From: Mucilaginibacter saanensis
GTDB taxonomy: Bacteria > Bacteroidota > Bacteroidia > Sphingobacteriales > Sphingobacteriaceae
DNA length: 64,000 nt
Assembly: GCF_014200575.1 (NCBI RefSeq)
Contig: NZ_JACHBZ010000001.1
Span: 434,001-498,000 of the forward strand
Direction: 5' to 3'
Shown here: in pieces, positions 14,221-24,936 of the stretch
Layout: the number at the start of each line of letters is the position of its first letter
Position numbering within the stretch: the stretch's first letter is position 1
The notes under the pieces: generated by a model
What the model was told of the DNA's origin: nothing
Database searches by the model: none
Seen by the model: only the letters and a program-made list of their open reading frames with translations
Program-made: the position numbers and the translations under genes

Positions 14221-17200
14221 ATGAAGTGTAAAATTTCAATATTATGCTTTTTGATGCTGTTTGTGAGCGGCTTTTTACAAGCGCAGAATAATCAGTTTCA
14301 ATTTTCACACCTAAACATTAACAATGGGTTATCACATAATCAGGTAAATTGTATTTTAAAGGATAGCAAGGGGTTCATGTGGTTCGGTACCCTGTCTGGC
14401 CTGAGTAAATATGATGGTTATAAATTTAAAACCTATAAACATTCGTTAAGTGATACCAGCACATTAAATGATGATTACATCGTTAGCATAGTTGAAGGGC
14501 CGGGGCGTACAATATGGGTAGAAACACGCAACGGGTTTAATATTTATGATCCGTTTACTGAAAAGTTTAATCATAATATAACTGCCTATCTTAAAAGTAT
14601 TGGTTTACCTGGTACCCGCATAACGGCGCTGAAAACAGACAGGTTTGGTAATTTTTGGTTTTTGTATGCTACTGAAGGTATCTATAAATATAATCCGGGG
14701 TCACATCAAACGGCACACATTGTCCATAATGGTACTGATGATACTTCTATATCCAGTAATATAGTATCGGATTTGTCGGTTGATTCCAAAGGGAATATAT
14801 GGCTTATATATAGCCAGGGAGTACTTGAAAAGCTAAATCCGGTAACTTATAAGGTAAGCTATCGGTCGCATATAATGGAAAAACTGCCCGTCGGTTTAAA
14901 TACTTCCTATAAAGTGTTTATTGACAGGCAGGATGATCTTTGGTGTTTTGTGCCAACCTATTCATCGGGTGTTTATTATATCAATACGCAGAATAACAGC
15001 TTTAAGCATATTGATAAAGGCGATGGCAATACGCATTTAAATACCAATGTGGTAGCCAACGTAATACAGGACGATAAGAACCGGATCTGGATAGCTACCG
15101 ACCATGGCGGCATAAATATGCTCAATAAGCAAAACTTTACCATTAGCTACCTGCTTAATCGCGAAGATGACCTTAAAACTATTGGCCAAAATAGCGTAAC
15201 GCTGCTGTATAAGGATGACACCGGAATTATCTGGATAGGTACCTATAAACGCGGGGTAAGCTATTATCATGAAAGCATTATTAAATTTCCGCTGTATACC
15301 CATCACTCATCAGATCCGCTGAGTTTGCCTTTTAGTGATATCAATAATTTTGCGGAAGACAAGACCGGTAACCTTTGGCTGGGTACCAACGGCGGCGGTT
15401 TAATATATTTTAATCGTAAAAACGGTAGTTTTAAGCAATACCTGCATAGTGCCACCAATAAAAATAGCCTTACTAATAATGTGATAGTTTGCATGTTTAT
15501 TGATGATGAACAAAAACTATGGATAGGTACTTATTTTGGCGGACTGGATTGTTTCGACGGCCAAACATTTACCCATTATAGACATAATGATGCTATACCG
15601 GGCAGCATATCTGAAGACAGGATATGTGCCATAAGGGAAGATGCCGATCATAACCTGTGGGTAGGCACTTTAGCCGGTGGCCTCAACCGCTTTGACCGCA
15701 AAACACAGCAGTTTATCAATTATAAATTTGACGGCAACAACGGCAAAAATAATATCCACTCCAATTATATCAGCGCTATTTTAGAAGACCGGCGCAAAAA
15801 TTTATGGGTGGTAACATCCTATGGTATTGACGTTTTAATGAAAAAGACACATCAGTTTGTGCATTACATGCATGACGATAATGACGCGGCCAGTTTAATA
15901 AATAACAATACCAATAATATTTTAGAAGACAGCCACGGCCTGATTTGGGTAAGCACGCGCGAAGGCATTAGTATTTTTAACCCGGCTACTAATAAGTTTA
16001 CCAATATTATTAAGCAAGACGGATTGCCTGACAATACAGTGATTGACCTGCAGGAGGATGAGAATCATAACATGTGGGTAAGTACGCCCAATGGATTATC
16101 CAATATTATTGTCAATCGGAAATCTCCAAAACTTCAGTTTCGTTTTGTTAATTATAATGAGACGGAGGGATTACAGGGGCGTGAGTTTACCGAAAACTCT
16201 TCATATAAAACCCGCGAGGGGGAATTGGTATTTGGCGGCGGCAACGGCTTTAATCTGTTTAAGCCCGCCGATATTCGGTTTAACAAAAGCGTACCTAACC
16301 TGGTTTTTACCGATTTTGAAGTATTTAACCAAAGTATGGGAGCCGGGGATAAGATCAACGGTGAAGCAATCTTGTCACGGTCGATTACCGAAACCACAGC
16401 ATTGCAACTGCGGCATAGCGAAAATGTGTTTTCCATAGAGTTTGCCGCACTTAACTACTTTAACCCCGATAAGGTAAAACTGCAGTACATGATGCAGGGT
16501 TTTGATAAAGGCTGGATAACGGCCGATAATAAGATCAGGAAGGCCACATACACTAATCTGGATGCTGGCGACTATGTGTTTAAGGTGCGGGCTTCCAACA
16601 ATGAGTTCTGGAACAGCAAGGAAATAACCTTACAGGTTACCATACTGCCTCCTTTTTGGAAAACTACCTGGGCATATTTGTTATATGGGTTGGTGTTTAT
16701 TGGTGCGTTGCTTTATTTACGACATCGGGGTATCCAAAAAATAAGGCAGCAGTTTTCGATAGAAAAGGAGCGGGAAGAAGCTCAGCGCATGCATGAGCTG
16801 GATTTGATGAAGATCAAATTCTTTACCAATGTAAGCCACGAGTTTCGCACGCCGCTATCGCTGATTATGGCACCGGTTGATAAGATCCTGAAACAAATAG
16901 GTGATCCCGATTCGCGTAGGCAGTTGCAGATGATCAACCGGAATGCGCGTCGCCTGCTAAATCTGGTAAATCAGTTAATGGATTTCCGGAAAATGGAATA
17001 CCAGGAATTGAAACTGCATAAAAAGTCAGGGGATATTATCAGCTTTATTAAAGATCTGTCCTTGTCGTTTACCGATGTGGCTGAGCAGAAGCATATCCGC
17101 TTTGTTTTTGATACTGACACGGAGGCTTTTTACACCAGCTTTGACCATGACAAAATAGAACGTATTGTATTCAACCTGCTATCCAACGCTTATAAGTTTA

Positions 17201-18378
17201 CGCATGAAGGCGGTCAGGTAAGCGTATTGCTCAGTGTAAGGCTGCAGGAGGATACCCATGATCATGAGTTGGAGATCAGGGTGATGGATACGGGTATAGG
17301 GATTCCGGCAGATAAACAACAGCGTATTTTTGAACCATTTTTCCAGCACGATATACCGGGCTCCATGCTTAACCAGGGGAGTGGGATAGGGCTATCGATC
17401 ACTAAGGAATTTGTAAAGTTGCATAACGGTGAAATTGTTGTAGAAAGTGCCCATGATGAGGGGAGCTGTTTTATTATTGTATTGCCACTGCAACAACTGG
17501 CCGAAAGTTTGTTTACCGATACCCCTTTGTTGTTGCAGCATGAAGCTGAAAGCTGGCCTGATGCTGAAGCCGGCAAGCCTCATCAACCCAAAGAAGCCCG
17601 TGATTGTAAAAAGCCCACAGTGTTGCTGGTAGAGGATAATGAAGATTTCAGGTTTTATATCAAAGACAACCTGAAGGATCATTTTAATATCATCGAAGCA
17701 GAAAATGGTAAAAAGGGGTGGCAGCGTGCGCTGGCACAGCACCCCAATTTAATAGTGAGCGATATCAGTATGCCGGAAATGAACGGGATAGACCTGTGTA
17801 TGAAGATCAGGAATGATTCGCGTACCTCCCATATCCCGGTGATTTTGTTAACGGCGCTTATGGGCGAGGAGCAGCAGCTAAAAGGCTTGGAAACCGGGGC
17901 TACTGATTACATGACCAAGCCGTTTAACTTTGAAATTCTGCTTTCAAAAATCAGAAATATCCTGAGCCAGCAGGAAGATATGCGTAAAACCTATCAGAAA
18001 CAGGTTGAGGTAAAACCAACAGATGAGCATATTGATTCGCCCGAGGAGCTGTTTATCAAAAAGGTATTGCTTTTGATTGATAACAACATCTCCAATCCCA
18101 ATTTTTCTGTTGAGGAGCTAAGCAGCGAAATGTTTGTGAGCCGCTATACGCTGTACAAGAAAATATTGCAGATGACTGGTAAAACCCCCAATGAGCTCGT
18201 GCGCTCCATGCGTTTAAAAAGAGCGGCACAATTGCTGGAAACAGGTCATTTAACTATATCTCAAATTTGCCATAAAGTAGGTTTTAAAAGCCAGAAATAC
18301 TTTGTGCGCACCTTTAAAGCCGAGTTTAACAGCATCCCATCCAAATACCTCGAAGGCGTTAACGCCGGAGAAGAATAA
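14221..18378 (+). CDS. Hybrid two-component system sensor/regulator of the mannan locus
   Basis: 1385 residues in one chain. Signal peptide (about 1-21), then a periplasmic two-propeller sensor of Reg_prop repeats (W.GT..GGL..F pattern, about 30-690), a Y_Y_Y domain (about 735-800), a membrane helix (816-836), HisKA with phospho-acceptor His873 in NVSHEFRTP, HATPase_c (about 980-1095, with DTGIGIP and GSGIGLSI), a receiver domain with Asp1181 in VSDISMPEMNG, and an AraC-type helix-turn-helix (about 1280-1380). HTCS proteins bind oligosaccharides in the periplasm and directly activate the adjacent susCD genes. Here the ligand is probably a manno-oligosaccharide, from locus content. Complete, normal length. 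Confidence 0.95.
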   Translation: MKCKISILCFLMLFVSGFLQAQNNQFQFSHLNINNGLSHNQVNCILKDSKGFMWFGTLSGLSKYDGYKFKTYKHSLSDTSTLNDDYIVSIVEGPGRTIWVETRNGFNIYDPFTEKFNHNITAYLKSIGLPGTRITALKTDRFGNFWFLYATEGIYKYNPGSHQTAHIVHNGTDDTSISSNIVSDLSVDSKGNIWLIYSQGVLEKLNPVTYKVSYRSHIMEKLPVGLNTSYKVFIDRQDDLWCFVPTYSSGVYYINTQNNSFKHIDKGDGNTHLNTNVVANVIQDDKNRIWIATDHGGINMLNKQNFTISYLLNREDDLKTIGQNSVTLLYKDDTGIIWIGTYKRGVSYYHESIIKFPLYTHHSSDPLSLPFSDINNFAEDKTGNLWLGTNGGGLIYFNRKNGSFKQYLHSATNKNSLTNNVIVCMFIDDEQKLWIGTYFGGLDCFDGQTFTHYRHNDAIPGSISEDRICAIREDADHNLWVGTLAGGLNRFDRKTQQFINYKFDGNNGKNNIHSNYISAILEDRRKNLWVVTSYGIDVLMKKTHQFVHYMHDDNDAASLINNNTNNILEDSHGLIWVSTREGISIFNPATNKFTNIIKQDGLPDNTVIDLQEDENHNMWVSTPNGLSNIIVNRKSPKLQFRFVNYNETEGLQGREFTENSSYKTREGELVFGGGNGFNLFKPADIRFNKSVPNLVFTDFEVFNQSMGAGDKINGEAILSRSITETTALQLRHSENVFSIEFAALNYFNPDKVKLQYMMQGFDKGWITADNKIRKATYTNLDAGDYVFKVRASNNEFWNSKEITLQVTILPPFWKTTWAYLLYGLVFIGALLYLRHRGIQKIRQQFSIEKEREEAQRMHELDLMKIKFFTNVSHEFRTPLSLIMAPVDKILKQIGDPDSRRQLQMINRNARRLLNLVNQLMDFRKMEYQELKLHKKSGDIISFIKDLSLSFTDVAEQKHIRFVFDTDTEAFYTSFDHDKIERIVFNLLSNAYKFTHEGGQVSVLLSVRLQEDTHDHELEIRVMDTGIGIPADKQQRIFEPFFQHDIPGSMLNQGSGIGLSITKEFVKLHNGEIVVESAHDEGSCFIIVLPLQQLAESLFTDTPLLLQHEAESWPDAEAGKPHQPKEARDCKKPTVLLVEDNEDFRFYIKDNLKDHFNIIEAENGKKGWQRALAQHPNLIVSDISMPEMNGIDLCMKIRNDSRTSHIPVILLTALMGEEQQLKGLETGATDYMTKPFNFEILLSKIRNILSQQEDMRKTYQKQVEVKPTDEHIDSPEELFIKKVLLLIDNNISNPNFSVEELSSEMFVSRYTLYKKILQMTGKTPNELVRSMRLKRAAQLLETGHLTISQICHKVGFKSQKYFVRTFKAEFNSIPSKYLEGVNAGEE

Positions 18379-18649
18379 TCGATAAATCATTTCGTAGTTC
18401 TTGATCTAAAAGCACGAATCCTGAGGCTATTAAGTAAGCCACAAGATTAGTCGTCTACACCAGGTTGCCAATTTTTTTACGCTATACTATAGCCTCCTTT
18501 TGTGTGCCAAGAAGCGCCCTTGCAAAACAATATAATAATCATCAATGATGAAATTGATAAAGCTGTGTATTACCTGCTTTTTGTTTATCAATTTTTAACC
18601 TGCGCTATGATACTATTATCTCACTTCTCAATTCGTTTAAAAATGAGTG

Positions 18650-18747
18650 AGGGGCACATTTGTAAATAAATATATATTTTTTTGACTATATTTTTAATTA
18701 AATATTTGATAATCAATAACTTAATTTAAGTTGACATTTGTGCCCCT
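18650..18747. promoter_or_regulatory. Inverted GGGGCACA boxes upstream of susC
   Basis: AGGGGCACATTTGT (18650-18663) and ACATTTGTGCCCCT (18734-18747) are inverted copies with 12 of 14 positions matching, separated by 70 bp of A/T-rich DNA. They could be paired operator half-sites for the hybrid sensor, or the ends of a loop. GC-rich boxes stand out in this AT-rich stretch. Confidence 0.4.
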
Positions 18748-18819
18748 ATTTATCCACAACCGGATATTCACTACCATATAATTTTACCCTCATTATAATC
18801 AATAATCAAAACCGGTGTA

Positions 18820-18827
18820 TACTTTTG
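18820..18827 (+). promoter_or_regulatory. Candidate -7 box of the susC operon
   Basis: TACTTTTG fits TAnnTTTG, 180 nt before the susC ATG and about 70 bp after the inverted GGGGCACA boxes. No clear -33 element, so this is a candidate only. Confidence 0.35.
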
Positions 18828-19006
18828 CCGGCTTTGTTTAAACCTAATAGGAATATATAATCAATTTATTAAAGCAAGTGTCCATTGTTTTGACATGGCG
18901 GCAGCATTTATAGTAGCGTACTATACTGTAATGATACCGTCAATAATACACTGTATGCAATTGTAAATTTTAACCGAAAATCTATAAATCAATTAACTAA
19001 TCAATT

Positions 19007-22000
19007 ATGAGAAAAATTCTACGAATGGCCTTGCTGTTTGTTTGCTGTATTCTTGTAGCTGCACTGGCCAACGCCCAGGATACAGGTGCATTAATCAGGG
19101 GAACAGTTACAGATGACCAAGGTGAAACCTTACCCGGAGTTACAGTAACAGCAAAAAATGTTAATGCCATTACAGGCGCTAATGGTAATTATCTTATCCG
19201 GGTACCTGCAGGTACTACAACACTTAGGTTTAGCTATGTTGGTATGGCCGCTAAGGATGTTGTTATTGCGGGCAAAACCGAAATTAACGTAACACTAAAA
19301 TCAAACGCAAGCAACTTAAATGAGGTAGTAGTTATTGGTTACGGCGCTGTACGCCGTGCTGAGGTTACTTCGTCTATTTCGTCTGTTTCTGCCAAGGACC
19401 TGCGCGATTTGCCTGTTGCCGGTATTGACCAGGCCATACAAGGTAAAGTAGCCGGTGTTACCGTATCTAACAACAGCGGGCAGCCAGGCGGTGGCGTTTC
19501 TGTGCGTGTGCGCGGTATTACCGGTGCTACCGGTTCAAATGAGCCATTATATGTAATTGATGGCGTTCAGTTTCAGAGTAATTCAAATACCAGCTTAAGC
19601 CAGGATTTCCTGGGTGGCGGCTCGGGCCAAACAGGTCAAAGCGTACTGGCTACTTTAAGCCCTTCGGATATTGAATCTATTGACATTTTGAAGGATGCTT
19701 CGGCGCAGGCAATTTATGGTTCACTTGGTGCCAATGGTGTTGTTATTATCAATACCAAACATGGTAAAGTTGGTCAGAGTAAACTAAACTACGATGCTTA
19801 TGTAGGGTTTTCTGAAATTCCTAAAAAGCTAAAAGTGATGAATCTGCAACAGTTTGCACAATACCAGAACTCATTGGTAGATGAAATACGTGCAGTACCC
19901 GGAAGCAGTTTAGACAGTACCATTGAATTCAGAAACCCTTCGGTGTTAGGGCATGGAACCGACTGGCAGGATGAAATTTATCAAAAAGGGGTAACAACCA
20001 GTCACCAGGTATCAGTATCCGGAGGTAAAGACAAAACAACTTATTATTTCTCTGGCGGTTACCTGACCCAAACCGGAACCTTGATCAAAACCGGTTTTGA
20101 CAGGTACAACTTAAGGGCCAGCATTGATCAGCAGGTTAATAACTGGTTAAAAGCAGGTTTTACTACCAATTTAACCAAGAGTAAACAACAAATAGGGCTT
20201 AGTGATGGCTTTGATGCAGTAACAAGTACTGTTTTGTACAACACCCCGGTATCGCCTGTGCGTGATATATATGGTAACTATATTACCAACGCTAACATTG
20301 GCGGTTACCAGATAAACTTAACAAACAACCCGGTAACATTAGCACAACAGCGCGACGTTACTACAGCTAATACCAAAGCATTAGGTGCGGTTTATGCCGA
20401 AATTAACTTTTTTAAAGGGCTTACTTTAAGAAACGAGTTTAACTACAACTTTAATTTAGAGAGCGATCATGCTTACCAGCCCTTCCTGCAAAATTCTCAA
20501 ACCGGCGATGTAATATTATCACCAAGTCGTATCAGGGAGCAAAGAACGCAGAGCTTATACTGGGATATTAAAAACTTCCTGAACTATGATCACATTTTTG
20601 CCAGTAAGCATAGTGTAACTGCAACCCTGGGGCATGAAGTGCAACGGTCAGACTATGATTTTATTAACGCTAACCGCAATAACCTGGTAGCAAACTTACC
20701 GTCATTAAACGCGGGCGATGCAGACCTTACTCAAGGTATTGGTGCCGGCGCCGGAACATGGAGCATGGAATCATATTTTGCCAGGGTTGGATACACGTTT
20801 GATAACAAATATGCAGTTTCAGGAACAGTACGCCGTGATGGTTCATCAAGCTTTGGTCCGGGTAAAAGATGGGGAACTTTCCCTGCTGTATCCGCATCAT
20901 GGACAGTTACCAATGAGTCGTTCATGAAGGGTATTACTGCCTTAAATTATTTGAAAATACGTGCGGGTTTTGGTGAGGTGGGTATGCAGAGCACATCTGC
21001 TAATGCATTCGTGTCAAATATTAACCTGTTTGGCACTGCACCTTTTGGTCCTGGTAGCCTTCCGGCCAATGTGGCCAATCCTGATTTGGGCTGGGAAGCG
21101 GTAAAAACCTATAACGTAGGTGCCGATTTAACCATACTGAACAATAAGCTGGAGTTAGCAGTTGATCTGTACAAAAAAATTACTACAAATATGCTGTTGC
21201 CTAATCAGCTGCCTTCGTTCTCTGGTTTGGGTACAGCATATAATGATATTCAAACGCCAATCACTAATGCCGGTAAAATGACCAATACAGGTATTGATAT
21301 TGGTATAACCTCTTATAATATCCAGCGTAAGGATTTTACCTGGAAAACCAATTTAACCTTTACTCACTATAAAAACGTACTTAACCAACTTAACAATCCT
21401 ACGGCCACACTGTCGGGTATATTTAATGAGTACGGAACCAGTAACCTGACCTCGCTGACGTCACCGGGCGGTTCATTAGGTACATTTTATGGTTTTGTTA
21501 CTGATGGATTATTCAGAACGCAGGCTGATCTGGCTAAAGGCCCCATACCAACAGGCTTAACTGTTGCACCTAACTCTTTATGGGTGGGCGATATCAGGTA
21601 TAAAGATTTAAATGGCGACGGCGTAATTAATGACAAGGATGAGCGCGTTATCGGCGATCCGAACCCTAAATTCACTTATGGCTTTACCAATACCTTTAAT
21701 TACAAAGGTTTTGACCTGTCCGTATTTTTATACGGAAGCTACGGCGGTCAAATATTGAACTATACCCGCAGGCAAACAGAAGCTATGTCAAGTGCCTTCA
21801 ATAACCAGCTGGTTACAGTATTAAACAGATTTACGCCTACAAATACCACATCGGATATGCCAAGGTATAACCAGTGGACAAACAATAACCTTAAAATATC
21901 TGACCGTTATATCGAAAGCGCGTCATACCTGCGCATCCAGAATGTGGCTATTGGTTATAACATACCTAAAAGCATTATCAGCAGGCTAAAAATTGCTTCT

Positions 22001-22165
22001 ATCAGGTTTTATGCTTCTGTTCAAAACCTATATACTTTCACTAAGTACACTGGTTATGATCCTGAGTTAGGCGCGCTTAATTCACAGGTAGGGTTTATGA
22101 ATGTAGATAATGGCCACTACCCGGTACCACGTACCTATACGTTTGGTACCAATATTCAATTTTAA
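19007..22165 (+). CDS. SusC-like TonB-dependent outer membrane transporter
   Basis: 1052 residues: signal peptide (cut after ANA), a CarboxypepD_reg-like domain (about 28-105: GTVTDDQGETLPGVTVTAKN), a plug domain (about 110-230) with the SusC signature EPLYVIDGVQ, and a C-terminal beta barrel with a terminal Phe. It imports oligosaccharides across the outer membrane using TonB energy while the SusD partner acts as a lid. It is the first gene of the susC-susD-IPT operon and follows the hybrid sensor. The substrate inferred from the locus is beta-manno-oligosaccharide, possibly galactosylated. Confidence 0.96.
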   Translation: MRKILRMALLFVCCILVAALANAQDTGALIRGTVTDDQGETLPGVTVTAKNVNAITGANGNYLIRVPAGTTTLRFSYVGMAAKDVVIAGKTEINVTLKSNASNLNEVVVIGYGAVRRAEVTSSISSVSAKDLRDLPVAGIDQAIQGKVAGVTVSNNSGQPGGGVSVRVRGITGATGSNEPLYVIDGVQFQSNSNTSLSQDFLGGGSGQTGQSVLATLSPSDIESIDILKDASAQAIYGSLGANGVVIINTKHGKVGQSKLNYDAYVGFSEIPKKLKVMNLQQFAQYQNSLVDEIRAVPGSSLDSTIEFRNPSVLGHGTDWQDEIYQKGVTTSHQVSVSGGKDKTTYYFSGGYLTQTGTLIKTGFDRYNLRASIDQQVNNWLKAGFTTNLTKSKQQIGLSDGFDAVTSTVLYNTPVSPVRDIYGNYITNANIGGYQINLTNNPVTLAQQRDVTTANTKALGAVYAEINFFKGLTLRNEFNYNFNLESDHAYQPFLQNSQTGDVILSPSRIREQRTQSLYWDIKNFLNYDHIFASKHSVTATLGHEVQRSDYDFINANRNNLVANLPSLNAGDADLTQGIGAGAGTWSMESYFARVGYTFDNKYAVSGTVRRDGSSSFGPGKRWGTFPAVSASWTVTNESFMKGITALNYLKIRAGFGEVGMQSTSANAFVSNINLFGTAPFGPGSLPANVANPDLGWEAVKTYNVGADLTILNNKLELAVDLYKKITTNMLLPNQLPSFSGLGTAYNDIQTPITNAGKMTNTGIDIGITSYNIQRKDFTWKTNLTFTHYKNVLNQLNNPTATLSGIFNEYGTSNLTSLTSPGGSLGTFYGFVTDGLFRTQADLAKGPIPTGLTVAPNSLWVGDIRYKDLNGDGVINDKDERVIGDPNPKFTYGFTNTFNYKGFDLSVFLYGSYGGQILNYTRRQTEAMSSAFNNQLVTVLNRFTPTNTTSDMPRYNQWTNNNLKISDRYIESASYLRIQNVAIGYNIPKSIISRLKIASIRFYASVQNLYTFTKYTGYDPELGALNSQVGFMNVDNGHYPVPRTYTFGTNIQF

Positions 22166-22185
22166 TTAAGTAAATACTAAGCAAC

Positions 22186-23793
22186 ATGAAAATAAAAATC
22201 ATATTCTTAATGTTTGTAACTGTTTGTCTTGGAGCTTCCTGTAAAAAGGATTTCCTTGACCATCCGTCAATAACAAGTCCCACTACCGATAACTATTACA
22301 CCAATGCCACACAGGTAAACGGTGCCACCGGGATTTTATATAATAACGTTTGGGGCGATTGGTTCGATAAGGCCTTTACATCGGTAGGTGATGTGTTGGG
22401 CGGAACAGTAACCGGAACACAGGGTAATTCCCAGTATAATTCATTTTATAATTTTCAAATTCAAAGTACCGACGGATTGGTGTCAAGTACCTGGAACTCC
22501 TGCTATAAAGCGGCGGGCCAGGCATCAGTTTTAATACAGACTTTCAAAACTAAAAAAGCACAGCTGGGTGGTAGCGCCAGTTTCCTTGATGTAGGTATTG
22601 CCGAAGCCAGGTTTATACGCGGGTTTGCTTATTTTTATATCGGCCGTACTTTTGGCGATGCACCTATAGTTGATAATCCGCTTGATTTAACCAAGCCTGG
22701 AGCATATCTGGTACCCCGCTTTTTTCAGAAAGACGTATTGCGTTTTGCTTTAGAGGATCTGCAGGCTGCAGAGGCTGGCCTTCCGGAAGTATCTTACCAG
22801 GATGGTCGTGTTACTAAATATGCTGCCATAGGAATGGAAGCTAAGATATACCTGTATCTGAAAGATTATGTAAATGCAGCAGCAAAGGCAAAGCAGGTAA
22901 TTGATTATGCCAATGGCGCAGGTGCCGGTAAACTTGGCTTAAATAGCAGTTACAATGCAATGTTTACCTCATCTACCGTTGCCAATACTAATAACGTTGA
23001 AAATTTATTTTCATTAAGGTGGTTAGCATCAATGGGTTGGAATGGCGGTAATCGTTTTTCAATTTACGTAGCACCGCAACCGCTTGTACATCCAAAACCA
23101 ACTGGTGCCAATGGTTACTCGGCCGTTGTACCGTCATTGGATATGTTAAACACTGCCACCGGATATGAGGCTGCGGATAAAAGACGCGGATGGTCTGTAA
23201 TGCAGCAAGGGTTTCACCGGGCCGACTGGATTAACGATAACTTCCCTAACGGCTTTACCTATGATACTACAGGCAAGGCTACTGACGACCATTTTATATT
23301 CACCGGAACCCGTTCAAACATTCAGAAATACATAGTAGGTACCAACAGGGCCGATGAACCGGTTACTCCTGATGGGCATACCAGCATGCCTACCTATATT
23401 CTCCGTTATGCTGATGTATTGCTTATTTACGCCGAAGCTGTATTGGCTAATAATGCTTCAACGTCTGATGTTAACGCTTTAAAGGCTTTCAACGCGGTAC
23501 ATAACCGTGCAGGTTTAACCAGTCTTACCGCTATTACGGAGAATGATATTTTACATGAACGTAAAGTTGAATTTGCTTTTGAAGGTGATTATTGGTTTGA
23601 TATTCAGCGTCAGGGTTTTGAAAAAGCTAAGGCAATCATTGCCTCGCAAGAGCGCGGTACACTTGACGGGGGCGGAAAGCTGACCAGTTTTAAAGCAACG
23701 TTAACGCAGGCACAAATGTTTTTACCTCCGCCGCAGTCAGAAACCGTGCAGGATCCAAAACTACTTGAACCAGCTGTTGCATATTATAAATAG
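22186..23793 (+). CDS. SusD/RagB-family glycan-binding lipoprotein
   Basis: 535 residues. Lipobox LGASC (Cys19), followed by KKDFLDHPS, the standard SusD opening. Alpha-helical TPR-like regions (ARFIRGFAYFYIGRTFGD, KYAAIGMEAKIYLYLKDYVNAAAKAKQVI) and the C-terminal RYADVLLIYAEAVL and HERKVEFAFEGDYWFDIQR blocks are family hallmarks. It binds the glycan on the cell surface and hands it to SusC, whose stop is 20 bp upstream. Normal length and intact. Confidence 0.96.
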   Translation: MKIKIIFLMFVTVCLGASCKKDFLDHPSITSPTTDNYYTNATQVNGATGILYNNVWGDWFDKAFTSVGDVLGGTVTGTQGNSQYNSFYNFQIQSTDGLVSSTWNSCYKAAGQASVLIQTFKTKKAQLGGSASFLDVGIAEARFIRGFAYFYIGRTFGDAPIVDNPLDLTKPGAYLVPRFFQKDVLRFALEDLQAAEAGLPEVSYQDGRVTKYAAIGMEAKIYLYLKDYVNAAAKAKQVIDYANGAGAGKLGLNSSYNAMFTSSTVANTNNVENLFSLRWLASMGWNGGNRFSIYVAPQPLVHPKPTGANGYSAVVPSLDMLNTATGYEAADKRRGWSVMQQGFHRADWINDNFPNGFTYDTTGKATDDHFIFTGTRSNIQKYIVGTNRADEPVTPDGHTSMPTYILRYADVLLIYAEAVLANNASTSDVNALKAFNAVHNRAGLTSLTAITENDILHERKVEFAFEGDYWFDIQRQGFEKAKAIIASQERGTLDGGGKLTSFKATLTQAQMFLPPPQSETVQDPKLLEPAVAYYK

Positions 23794-23822
23794 TGACACA
23801 CCTTATTTAAATTATAGTAATC

Positions 23823-24899
23823 ATGAAAAAATTATATAAACTACTGATAGTGCTGCTTACGTTTGCTGGCGGTGCATCAGTTATAACATCATGTACAAAA
23901 GAGGCTGCAAAACCGGCTGCGGCTTCATCTAATCCCAAAGCCGATAAGCTTGATCCCGATTCTGCAAAAGGCGGCGCTGCCTTAATATTAACAGGCAGCG
24001 GCCTTGGTCAAATACAGTCTATCGTTTTTGAAAAGGGAAGCGTTCCGGCTCCGTTCAATACTGTGTTCAATACTGATAAAGCACTAATATTCAGGGTGCC
24101 CGATACGGCTAACGGCGGTAACCAGAATATCATTATTACCAATAAATTAGGCAAGCAGTTAAAAGTGCCATTTAATGTAATAGCGTTGCCTGTTATATCA
24201 TCTGTATCTAACTACAATTTTACCGCTGGTACAACCATTACCATTACCGGTAATAACCTGGGCGATGTTTCGTCAGTAAAGTTTGTTGGGGCTAATGATG
24301 CCATTACGGTAGTGTCAAAAACGAAAAAGGAATTGGTGATCACCATGCCTGCAAATAGTTCGGTTTTGGGTGCACCTTTAGTTATCACTAACTCAACCGG
24401 CCCTGTTACCACTACCCAGGTGTTTGAAAATCTGGATAAAGCTTATAAGATTTTTACAGATGGTTATGGAACCGACGGTTGGGCCAACAACTCGTGGGGT
24501 TCGGCACAAATCTCTACTACGGTTTCTAAATCGGGTACGAGTTCATTTGCTGCCACTTATGCTAAAGGTAATTGGAGCCAGGATGGGTTTTCAAACTGGT
24601 CAAATGGCTTTGCCTTTAATGCGTCATATAAATACCTCACTTTCTGGATTAAAGGGGCTTCAGAAGACTACACACTTTATATCACAGGTGATAAGCGTGC
24701 CGGTAGTTTCGGAAACTCTGATACCTCAACACCAATCACTGTTCCGGCAAACGTTTGGACGTATTTTAAAATATCGCTTAGTACGCTTGATCTTTGGAAT
24801 AAAGGAACTCCGTTTAACCAGTTAGGCTGGTGGATAAAGGGCCCTAATGATCAGGATGAAACATTTTATTTTGATGATGTGCTTGTTGTAAATCAATAA
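23823..24899 (+). CDS. IPT/TIG-domain surface glycan-binding lipoprotein (SusE-position)
   Basis: 358 residues. Lipobox VITSC (Cys24). Two IPT/TIG-like Ig folds follow (about 45-115, KGGAALILTGSGLGQIQSIVFE; about 120-200, FTAGTTITITGNNLGDVSSVKF). The C-terminal region (about 205-358), rich in Trp, Tyr and Asn (TDGWANNSWGSAQ, LGWWIKGPND), resembles a carbohydrate-binding module. In mannan and xyloglucan loci this position holds a surface glycan-binding protein that raises local substrate concentration. No catalytic residues seen. Third gene of the susCD operon. Confidence 0.85.
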   Translation: MKKLYKLLIVLLTFAGGASVITSCTKEAAKPAAASSNPKADKLDPDSAKGGAALILTGSGLGQIQSIVFEKGSVPAPFNTVFNTDKALIFRVPDTANGGNQNIIITNKLGKQLKVPFNVIALPVISSVSNYNFTAGTTITITGNNLGDVSSVKFVGANDAITVVSKTKKELVITMPANSSVLGAPLVITNSTGPVTTTQVFENLDKAYKIFTDGYGTDGWANNSWGSAQISTTVSKSGTSSFAATYAKGNWSQDGFSNWSNGFAFNASYKYLTFWIKGASEDYTLYITGDKRAGSFGNSDTSTPITVPANVWTYFKISLSTLDLWNKGTPFNQLGWWIKGPNDQDETFYFDDVLVVNQ

Positions 24900-24914
24900 G
24901 CCTGATGTTCCTGG

Positions 24915-24936
24915 CCCGCCCGCACACCCGGGTGGG
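24915..24936 (+). terminator. GC-rich hairpin after the susCD operon
   Basis: CCCGCCC (24915-24921) can pair with GGGTGGG (24930-24936), with one G-U pair, just after the IPT gene. No T-tract follows, so termination is uncertain, but it is an unusually GC-rich patch at an operon end. Confidence 0.3.

Larger units (their letters stand above)
18379..19006. other. 628-bp region between the sensor gene and susC
   Basis: No clear gene. It holds a short ORF at 18545-18598 (MMKLIKLCITCFLFINF) that looks like an isolated signal-peptide start and may be the remnant of a deleted gene. It also holds an inverted pair of GGGGCACA boxes (18650-18663 and 18734-18747) and a candidate -7 box at 18820-18827 for susC. 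The likely susC leader is about 180 nt. Confidence 0.5.
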
